A DNA stretch of 8,646 nt from an uncultured Flavobacteriales bacterium. Its GTDB lineage: Bacteria; Bacteroidota; Bacteroidia; Flavobacteriales_D; Parvicellaceae. Shown in pieces: positions 1-6,160 of the stretch (position 1 is the first letter of the stretch; the number at the start of each line of letters is the position of its first letter). The position numbers and the translations under genes are program-made. The notes under the pieces are model-generated. The model was not told the origin of the DNA, did no database searches, and saw nothing but the letters and a program-made list of their open reading frames with translations. Where the stretch lies: assembly GCA_938084875.1 (NCBI GenBank), contig CALKFX010000116.1, positions 1 through 8,646 of the forward strand, in the 5' to 3' direction.

Positions 1-1587
1 CATTTTAGCTAAAACTTGAATTCTATCGTCTTTAGATAAATAACTTATACTAGATTCCATTTCACCTGCAATTACCTTTTTATTTACATTCAAATGATGC
101 TTAGCTATTGCTGCAACTTGAGGAAGATGTGTAATATTAATAACTTGAGAAGAAGTAGAAATTTCTTGTAACAAAGAACCTACTTCTGAAGCTACCTTTC
201 CACTAATTCCTGAATCAATTTCATCAAAAATAAGGGTAGATATTTTATTAAATGAAGAAGATATATATTTCATTGCTAATGCAATTCTTGAAAGCTCACC
301 ACCAGACGAAAACTGATGTAAAGGTGAAAACTTAGGATTGTTATTTACAGAAATTAAAAGATATATTTGGTCTGTGCCATACTCTGTAATAGAACTATTT
401 TCTATTAGTTCAATTTTAAAATTTGCATGACCCATGGAAAGGGTTTTCAATACTTTATTTATCTTTTTTTCAATAGTTGATATATTTAAAGAACGAAGTT
501 TAAAAAGCTCATTGCCAGTTTGAAGACATAGTTTTTTATTAGACTCTACTAAATTATTAAACTCCTTTAGTTCTAAATCCATTTCAGATAATTCAGATAA
601 CTCTTTCTTGAAAATATCTCTTTTTAGAATTAGGGATTTTAAATCTGCAACATTGAATTTCTTTAGAAGAAAATTAATTTGTCTCAACTGTTGGTCGAGT
701 TCATGAAGATTTTTTTTATCTGTACTAAGATTAGAGAAATTTTGATTGATTTCATGAAAGACATCTTCCAATTCTATTTTAATTGAATCTATTCTATCTG
801 AAATTGACGTAAAATCTTGTAAATTTGTTTTCAAGTCAATAGCTTGAGAATTCAAATCTCCAAATAAATCTCTAAGACCATTGTTTGAAGAATAGATATT
901 ATTTATTTTTTCTAAAATATCATTAATCTCATCTTGGTTTGCTGCAATTTTATAATCATTTTGAATTGCTTCCTCATCCCAGTTCTGGAAGTCATAATTG
1001 GACAATTCATCTAATTGAAACTTTAAAAAGTCTTTTTTTTCATTTAATACGGCTACTTTTTCAACAATTATCTTTTGTCTCTCAAGAGATTTAGAATATT
1101 TTAAAAAAGCATTTTTATAATTGACTAAAGTAGTTTTGTCATCTAAAAAACTATCTAAAAAATCGTATTTAAAATTTAAAGAGCCCATCTTATTGATAAG
1201 ATGTTGTCCATTAATTTCTATGATATACTGACTTATAAGTTTTAGTTGATCTAATTTGACTGGTGAATCGTTAATAAATGATCTAGAGCTTCCATTTTTT
1301 CTAATTTCTCTTCTAATAGTAAGATCTTCTTCAATATCTAAATCCATTTTAACAAGTTGTTTTAGAACTTGTTCATTTAAAGAAAAAATACCTTCGACAA
1401 CACATTTTGAATTTGGATCTTTAAGAATTTTATTGGTTGACCTAGCTCCAATTAGTAGCTCTATTGCTCCAAAAATAATAGATTTACCAGCACCAGTTTC
1501 TCCAGTTATAACAGTAAATTCTTTTTTAAAGTCAATAACTGTTTTAGTAATTAACGCATAATTTGATATGGTTAATTTTTGAAGCAC
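1..1587 (-). CDS. recN: DNA repair protein RecN, 3' end cut off by the window edge
   Basis: RecN is an SMC-like ATPase of the cytoplasm that acts in recombinational repair of double-strand breaks. The frame is open for 529 codons to the left edge. Visible motifs are Walker A GETGAGKS (residues 29-36), a long Lys/Glu/Leu-rich coiled-coil middle, the ABC signature SSGGELSRIALA (from about 427), Walker B LIFDEIDSGISG with D455 and E456, and the H-loop region ITHLPQVAAIA. Known RecN proteins are about 550 residues, so only some 20-25 C-terminal residues are missing. The start is a GTG at 1585-1587: translation gives (M)LQKLTISNYALI, which lines up with the usual RecN N-terminus, and the first in-frame ATG lies beyond the Walker A motif. 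This GTG directly follows the TAA of the upstream OmpA gene, so the two are almost certainly co-transcribed and translationally coupled. The family call is secure; the start is very likely. Confidence 0.96.
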   Translation of the reverse strand, partial: MLQKLTISNYALITKTVIDFKKEFTVITGETGAGKSIIFGAIELLIGARSTNKILKDPNSKCVVEGIFSLNEQVLKQLVKMDLDIEEDLTIRREIRKNGSSRSFINDSPVKLDQLKLISQYIIEINGQHLINKMGSLNFKYDFLDSFLDDKTTLVNYKNAFLKYSKSLERQKIIVEKVAVLNEKKDFLKFQLDELSNYDFQNWDEEAIQNDYKIAANQDEINDILEKINNIYSSNNGLRDLFGDLNSQAIDLKTNLQDFTSISDRIDSIKIELEDVFHEINQNFSNLSTDKKNLHELDQQLRQINFLLKKFNVADLKSLILKRDIFKKELSELSEMDLELKEFNNLVESNKKLCLQTGNELFKLRSLNISTIEKKINKVLKTLSMGHANFKIELIENSSITEYGTDQIYLLISVNNNPKFSPLHQFSSGGELSRIALAMKYISSSFNKISTLIFDEIDSGISGKVASEVGSLLQEISTSSQVINITHLPQVAAIAKHHLNVNKKVIAGEMESSISYLSKDDRIQVLAKM

Positions 1588-3861
1588 TTATTTAATTATT
1601 TGAATTTCAACACGTCTATTAGCAGCCCTTCCGGTTGGATTATCAGAACCATCTGCAGCTACATTTTCAGCTATAGGATATATTTCTCCCATTCCAATAG
1701 TTTCAATTCTCTTGAAGCTTATTCCTCTATTGATCATATAGGTTTTAACAGATTCAGACCTTAGTACAGAAAGTATTTGATTGTATTTCATAGAACCAGT
1801 ATTATCGGTATGTCCTATAGAATTTACCCTCCATTTGGGATTACTTTTTAAATCTTCTATTAATTTATCAAGTTTTGATTTTTCACTATTGGATAAATCC
1901 GAACTTTCAGACTTAAAGTTAATATTGTCGTAAAATAAAATATGTTTCTCTACTATCTCTGACTTAGAATCAGATTCTTTGGCACTAATATCCTTTCGAG
2001 TTACAGAATTAGAATTATCAGCAATGATTGGTTTGTTGGAAGGAGATAAAGTGTCCTTAACCAACTCTATTTTTTTATTGGCTTTCTCTAAGGATTCTAA
2101 TTCTTCAGATGGTTTGGAATTAGCATCATTAGAAAAATTAGAAGAAACATCAGTTTTTTCAACAGGTGTAACTTTCAAAACGTTATTAATTACCATTGGC
2201 TGTTTTTCTATAGTTATTTTTTCTTCAATCTCAATAACAGCATTGGAGACGACAACTTCATCTTCTGCAATTGCTATAGACTTAGAGTAAGAAAAAATAC
2301 CTTTATCATTTTCTGATACATTAATAGAATCGTAAATAGCAAGTGTATCTATTTCAAATTTTATATTGTAAAAATTTCCTGACTCAAAAACAAAAACAAA
2401 TTTTCCTGAAGACTCATTAATTTGAAATTCTTTATAATCTGGAAAATAATTGTCATTTTGAACAGAAACTTTAATATTCTTAATTGGTTTTCCATTTTGA
2501 TTAGTAACCTTGCCTTTATAAACAGCTAAATTTGATTCTTCTTGGTTAGGTAAAATCATTTCATAGATATCTGATTTTCCTTTTCCTCCATTTCTAAAAG
2601 ATGAAAAGTAAGCTCTATTTCCAGTAACAGATGGAACAAAAGAAAGATCGTCGTTCACAGTATTAATTGGGTAACCCATATTTTTAGGAGAAGACCAATT
2701 TAATTCTTTATCTAATTCCGATTTAAAAATATCAAGACCACCTATTGAAGAATGACCTTTAGAAGAAAAATACAAAGTTTTACCATCTGAATGAAAATAT
2801 GGAGATTCTTCATCATATTCTGTGTTAATTGGTTCGCCTAGATTTTGTGGTAAAGACCAAGAACCATTGTCTAATTTCTTAATCATCCATAAATCTTTTC
2901 CTCCTAAACCACCATCTCTATCACTAACAAAAAAGACCATGTTTTTATTTAAATCCATGCAGGCTGATGTTTCTAAGTAACTTGAATTGACTTGATTTTG
3001 AAATATTTGTGGGTCAGTCCAAAGGTTTCCATTTTTATAGGATTCAAAAATTCCTCTTCCCAATGGACCATGATTTTTGTCGTTATTTACCATTGAAGAA
3101 AGTAAATATTGACCATCTGCTGAAAGATATAAAGCTGAAGTACTCTTTATAGTGTTTATCGGACTAGGGATTAGCTTTGCTTTTGTCCAATTATTATCTA
3201 CTTTTTCGGAAGAATAAATGTGCTCATAGAAATCTCCCTGATCGTCTTTATTATCTGTCAATCCATCTGGTTTCTTAGCGGTAAAAAACATAGTATTTTC
3301 TTGAGCGTTTAACAAAGGCTTATATTCTGAAAACTCAGTATTAATAGTTTCAAGAGAATAAATTTTAACATCCACAGGGTTTTGGACTAATTTTAATGCG
3401 TTTTTTGACTTTCTGATTTTCATCTTATTAGACCTTACCGCATCTTCATTGTACTCTGATAAAAAGTTGCCATAAAATTCATATTTTTCTATAGCTTTTT
3501 CGAATTCATAGTTCATATGGTATGCATTTCCTAACAATTCTATAGCATCTATTGGGGCATTTTTCTCCCTAGGATTTGCAATTTTATAGGCTATAGTCAG
3601 ACTTTCTAAGGCTTTTTCATAATATGGAATAGCTTCTTTTTCTCGATTTGGTATATTCATTAGACAATTTCCTATAAAAAAATGAGTGTTACAGTTTTCA
3701 GGATCTAATGCTTTCATTTCCTGAAGAATTTCTAATGCAGCAGAATAGTCATAAACTTCTAGATAATGTAAAGATTTAAAATATAAACTTTTAAACGACT
3801 GTGCACTGACATTTAAAGAAATGGTAATGGTTACTAAAAGAAGAATAAATTTATTTTTCAT
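1588..3861 (-). CDS. OmpA-family protein with TPR, PD40 beta-propeller and CarboxypepD_reg-like domains (PorE-like architecture)
   Basis: This is an exported 757-residue envelope protein. Residues 1-20 form a Sec signal peptide ending in VSA|QS; there is no lipobox cysteine. Residues 22-160 are helical and TPR-like (repeated Ala/Tyr helices such as EKAIEKYEFY). Residues 175-435 hold about five PD40/WD40-like propeller repeats with the recurring FS-S---GG-DI pattern (near 311-325, 364-378 and 418-433). Residues 446-530 resemble a carboxypeptidase-regulatory-like beta-sandwich (YKGKVTNQNGKPIKNIKVSV). Residues 540-640 are a Ser/Lys/Glu-rich low-complexity linker. Residues 641-757 are an OmpA C-terminal peptidoglycan-binding domain with GHTDNTG (D686) and LSVLR (R701), the Asp/Arg pair that contacts diaminopimelate in this family. 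The domain order matches PorE of the Porphyromonas type IX secretion system, although that protein is a lipoprotein. It overlaps the thioesterase gene by 11 nt and abuts recN. Domain calls are firm; a type IX secretion role is inference. Confidence 0.9.
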   Translation of the reverse strand: MKNKFILLLVTITISLNVSAQSFKSLYFKSLHYLEVYDYSAALEILQEMKALDPENCNTHFFIGNCLMNIPNREKEAIPYYEKALESLTIAYKIANPREKNAPIDAIELLGNAYHMNYEFEKAIEKYEFYGNFLSEYNEDAVRSNKMKIRKSKNALKLVQNPVDVKIYSLETINTEFSEYKPLLNAQENTMFFTAKKPDGLTDNKDDQGDFYEHIYSSEKVDNNWTKAKLIPSPINTIKSTSALYLSADGQYLLSSMVNNDKNHGPLGRGIFESYKNGNLWTDPQIFQNQVNSSYLETSACMDLNKNMVFFVSDRDGGLGGKDLWMIKKLDNGSWSLPQNLGEPINTEYDEESPYFHSDGKTLYFSSKGHSSIGGLDIFKSELDKELNWSSPKNMGYPINTVNDDLSFVPSVTGNRAYFSSFRNGGKGKSDIYEMILPNQEESNLAVYKGKVTNQNGKPIKNIKVSVQNDNYFPDYKEFQINESSGKFVFVFESGNFYNIKFEIDTLAIYDSINVSENDKGIFSYSKSIAIAEDEVVVSNAVIEIEEKITIEKQPMVINNVLKVTPVEKTDVSSNFSNDANSKPSEELESLEKANKKIELVKDTLSPSNKPIIADNSNSVTRKDISAKESDSKSEIVEKHILFYDNINFKSESSDLSNSEKSKLDKLIEDLKSNPKWRVNSIGHTDNTGSMKYNQILSVLRSESVKTYMINRGISFKRIETIGMGEIYPIAENVAADGSDNPTGRAANRRVEIQIIK

Positions 3862-4264
3862 GGATAAATTTTATTAATTTATTATTTAAAAAATCAGGAC
3901 AATTTACGGGTTTTTTTGTTTGCTTATCTACAAAGACTAAAGTAGTACTTCCAAAATTGAGTAAATCACCATTTGTATTATGTATTTCGTATTTAAATTT
4001 TATTTTAAAATTAGTTAACTCATTTATTGAACATTTCACCGATAATTCTTCATCATAAAAAGCTGGTAATATATACTTTATGTTGAAATCAGAAACTGGT
4101 AATAAGTATCCTTGGGCTTCTAAGTTTTTATAACTAATTCCCAATGATCTCAAAGCTTCAACTCTAGCTACTTCGTAATATTGAGCATAATTTCCATAAT
4201 AACAATATCCCATTTGATCAGTTTCAGCATATCTTACTCTAACCTTTGTTGTTGATTGGAACAT
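3851..4264 (-). CDS. acyl-CoA thioesterase, 4HBT hot-dog family (YbgC/FadM-like)
   Basis: This is a 137-residue cytoplasmic single hot-dog protein predicted to hydrolyse acyl-CoA thioesters; the acyl substrate cannot be told from sequence. The N-terminal signature reads VRYAETDQMGYCYYGNYAQY (about residues 10-29). D16 sits at the position of the catalytic aspartate of 4HBT enzymes, followed by the Gly-rich turn and the long central helix YYEVARVEALRSLG. The length is normal for the family. The position that is histidine in the YbgC motif (VVYH) is Tyr23 here. The ATG at 4262-4264 is the leading gene of the minus-strand block, and its last codons overlap the OmpA gene's start, which suggests translational coupling. 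Metabolically it has no obvious link to the OmpA protein or RecN, so the shared operon may only reflect compact packing. The family call is confident; the physiological role is unknown. Confidence 0.9.
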   Translation of the reverse strand: MFQSTTKVRVRYAETDQMGYCYYGNYAQYYEVARVEALRSLGISYKNLEAQGYLLPVSDFNIKYILPAFYDEELSVKCSINELTNFKIKFKYEIHNTNGDLLNFGSTTLVFVDKQTKKPVNCPDFLNNKLIKFIHEK

Positions 4265-4282
4265 ATTATTTATTTTAGGGAT

Positions 4283-5068
4283 GTGTTAAAACGTTATTAT
4301 AAATTTTCAATCTTAATTGTAGCTTATTCTATACTTATTTTATCTTGTCAAAGTTACAAAATAGTAGATGTAAATTCTTCCATAATAGATGTTGACAAAA
4401 ACATTTTAGAGGAAGAATTCGAAGAAATCGAACTTTCAAAATATAGAGATTCTATTTCAAAAGAAATGGATAGGGTAATTAACCATTGTTCAATTGCTAT
4501 GGAAGTTGGATGTCCAGAAGGACTTTTAGGAAATTTCATTTCTGATTTAGCTATACTTTATATTAGAAAAAACTTTCCTGAAAACGAATTTAATCCTGAC
4601 TTTTGTATTTTAAATAACGGAGGATTTAGAAGTATGTTAAATAAGGGATCTATTACAATAGGCGATATTTTTCAAATAATGCCATTTGACAACCATCTAT
4701 TGATTTTAGAAATAAAAGGGGAAGAAATGAATGACTTAATAAAATATATTAAAGATAAATCCACCACCAATATTTCTAGAAAATCTGGTGTCCCCTTAAG
4801 TGGAATAAGACTAAAAATAAGTGGAGATAAAGTCAGTCGTTGTATGGTAAGCAATAAAATGTACGACCCTTTAAAAACCTACAGGGTTTTAACCACCAAT
4901 TATTTAGCTAGTGGTGGAGATGACATGGTTTTTTTAAAGGACTGTAAAACTTTATTTAACACCAAACTTTTACTAAGAGATGTAATAATTAGATATATTG
5001 AAGAATTAGGAAAGAATAACATAAAAATAAACGCTCAATTTGATGGTAGAGTCCAAGTTTTCCAATAG
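4283..5068 (+). CDS. lipoprotein with 5'-nucleotidase C-terminal (nucleotide-binding) domain
   Basis: This protein corresponds to the substrate-binding C-terminal domain of UshA/CD73-type 5'-nucleotidases, standing alone without the metal-binding catalytic domain. From a GTG start at 4283 it has 261 residues: a short basic and hydrophobic leader ending in the lipobox ILSC with Cys22, so it is probably a membrane-anchored periplasmic lipoprotein. The domain follows with PEGLLGNFISDLA, NNGGFR (111-116; Arg116 fits the nucleotide-contacting Arg of this motif), PFDNHL (134-139; F135) and NYLASGGDD (206-214). F135 and Y207 fit the two aromatic residues that stack on the base in UshA, and D213 fits the following Asp. 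A longer reading from TTG at 4256 is open but would overlap the divergent thioesterase start and give an overlong leader, so I prefer GTG. It overlaps the next gene by 26 nt. Domain call confident, start moderately so. Confidence 0.88.
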   Translation: MLKRYYKFSILIVAYSILILSCQSYKIVDVNSSIIDVDKNILEEEFEEIELSKYRDSISKEMDRVINHCSIAMEVGCPEGLLGNFISDLAILYIRKNFPENEFNPDFCILNNGGFRSMLNKGSITIGDIFQIMPFDNHLLILEIKGEEMNDLIKYIKDKSTTNISRKSGVPLSGIRLKISGDKVSRCMVSNKMYDPLKTYRVLTTNYLASGGDDMVFLKDCKTLFNTKLLLRDVIIRYIEELGKNNIKINAQFDGRVQVFQ

Positions 5069-5993
5069 AAGAATTTTTGTAAAAAAAATTGTTTTAGCAA
5101 GCATCTCCATACCATTGCTAAATAGCTTTAGCTTTTTAAATAAAAAAACAAGGAGCAGAAAAATCACTATTTTACATACTAATGACATGCATAGTCATAT
5201 AGATTCCTTTCCTAAAAATCATTCTAAACACCCTGGAATGGGAGGAATGAGAAGAGTAGCTAGTCTTGTTAAAAAAATTAGAAACGAAGAAAAAAATGTT
5301 GTTTTAATAGATGCTGGAGATATATTTCAAGGAACTCCTTATTTTAATAAATACAAAGGAAGTTTGGAGTTGAAGATTATGAGCAGTATGGGGTATATCG
5401 CATCTACAATGGGAAATCATGATTTTGACAATGGGATAAATGGTTTCAAAGAAGTGTTACACCATGCTAATTTTCCTTTTATATGCTCTAACTATGAATT
5501 TTCTGATAGCGAAATGACAAAAAAAACTAGAAAATTTTTGGTGAAGGAAGTGGATGGAATAAAAATAGGTTTTTTTGGACTTGGTATTGAGCTAGAAGGA
5601 TTAGTTGGTAAAGATTACTATGGAGAGACAAAATATCTAGATCCATTAGACACAAGTAACTATTGGACCAATTATCTTAAAAATAAAGAAAAATGTGACC
5701 TAGTAATTTGTATTAGTCATTTAGGGTATGAATATGAAAGCGATAAAATTTCAGATTTAAAATTAGCAAGACTTTCAAAAAATATTGATGTTATTATTGG
5801 CGGTCACACACATACTTTTTTAGAAAAACCAAAGCTGATAAAAAATACAGAAAATAAAAATGTAATTGTCAATCAAGCAGGCTGGGGAGCGCTTGCTCTA
5901 GGTAGAATTGATTTAGAATTTTCAAAAAAAAATGAAAAATCAAATTCTTTTTCTGTTAACGATATTTCCAAAAAAAACTATGCCAAAATCTAA
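5043..5993 (+). CDS. metallophosphatase, 5'-nucleotidase N-terminal catalytic domain, with Tat-like leader
   Basis: This is the calcineurin-like catalytic half of a 5'-nucleotidase, expected to dephosphorylate nucleotides outside the cytoplasm with a dimetal centre. From ATG 5043 it has 316 residues. The metal ligand motifs are all present: HTNDMH (D48, H50), DAGDIFQG (D93), MGNHDFD (N125, H126, D127), ISHLGYE (H226) and GGHTHTF (H255, H257). The N-terminus SNRRIFVKK (Arg9-Arg10) followed by a hydrophobic stretch resembles a twin-arginine signal, which would fit export of a folded, metal-loaded enzyme. The protein ends soon after the metallophosphatase domain, so the nucleotide-binding domain must come from elsewhere, most simply from the overlapping upstream lipoprotein gene. 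A TTG one codon upstream (5040) is also in frame, but ATG is the better choice. It may instead act on other phosphomonoesters or diesters; the family call is firm. Confidence 0.92.
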   Translation: MVESKFSNRRIFVKKIVLASISIPLLNSFSFLNKKTRSRKITILHTNDMHSHIDSFPKNHSKHPGMGGMRRVASLVKKIRNEEKNVVLIDAGDIFQGTPYFNKYKGSLELKIMSSMGYIASTMGNHDFDNGINGFKEVLHHANFPFICSNYEFSDSEMTKKTRKFLVKEVDGIKIGFFGLGIELEGLVGKDYYGETKYLDPLDTSNYWTNYLKNKEKCDLVICISHLGYEYESDKISDLKLARLSKNIDVIIGGHTHTFLEKPKLIKNTENKNVIVNQAGWGALALGRIDLEFSKKNEKSNSFSVNDISKKNYAKI

Positions 5994-6160
5994 TTTTTTT
6001 TCAGAATAAAATATTTTTAAAAAACAATAGCAAATAAGTTTTTTTTTTAACTTTTTTATTAAATATTTGTTTGTAGTTTAATCGTTCAGTAAAATTTTCA
6101 ATTGTTACCTCAATTGTCATTTTTACAGCTACTTTTTTTTAACAAAATAAATTATAATAA
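5994..6160 (+). promoter_or_regulatory. A/T-rich intergenic leader of dnaA
   Basis: This is the largest clear non-coding stretch in the window and must carry the dnaA promoter unless dnaA is read through from the nucleotidase genes. It contains long T and A runs, a weak inverted repeat AAGTT-T8-AACTT (6036-6053), a near match AATATTTG (6062-6069) to the Bacteroidota -7 element TAnnTTTG, and the octamer TCAATTGT twice as a direct repeat (6098-6105 and 6110-6117). I see no perfect DnaA box (TTATCCACA) and no exact -33/-7 promoter pair. The dnaA start is preceded by an A/T-rich leader without a Shine-Dalgarno site, normal for this phylum. The regulatory role is inferred from position. Confidence 0.45.

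Noticed and set aside
1256..1561. Open frame of about 100 codons on the plus strand
   Set aside because: It is antisense to the N-terminal ATPase region of recN, whose Walker A and conserved N-terminus are clear. The translation shows no family features.
1979..2290. Plus-strand open frame of 103 codons
   Set aside because: It lies opposite the low-complexity linker of the OmpA protein, where biased composition creates open antisense frames. No recognisable domain.
4212..4248. Possible Bacteroidota promoter (TTTG ... TAACCTTTG) for the lipoprotein gene
   Set aside because: The -7 element has one extra base between TA and TTTG, and the spacing to the upstream TTTG is too long.
6036..6057. Possible intrinsic terminator (AAGTT-T8-AACTT followed by T's) after the metallophosphatase gene
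   Set aside because: The stem has five pairs with only one G-C pair and an all-T loop; such structures arise easily in this A/T-rich gap, so I do not call it a terminator.
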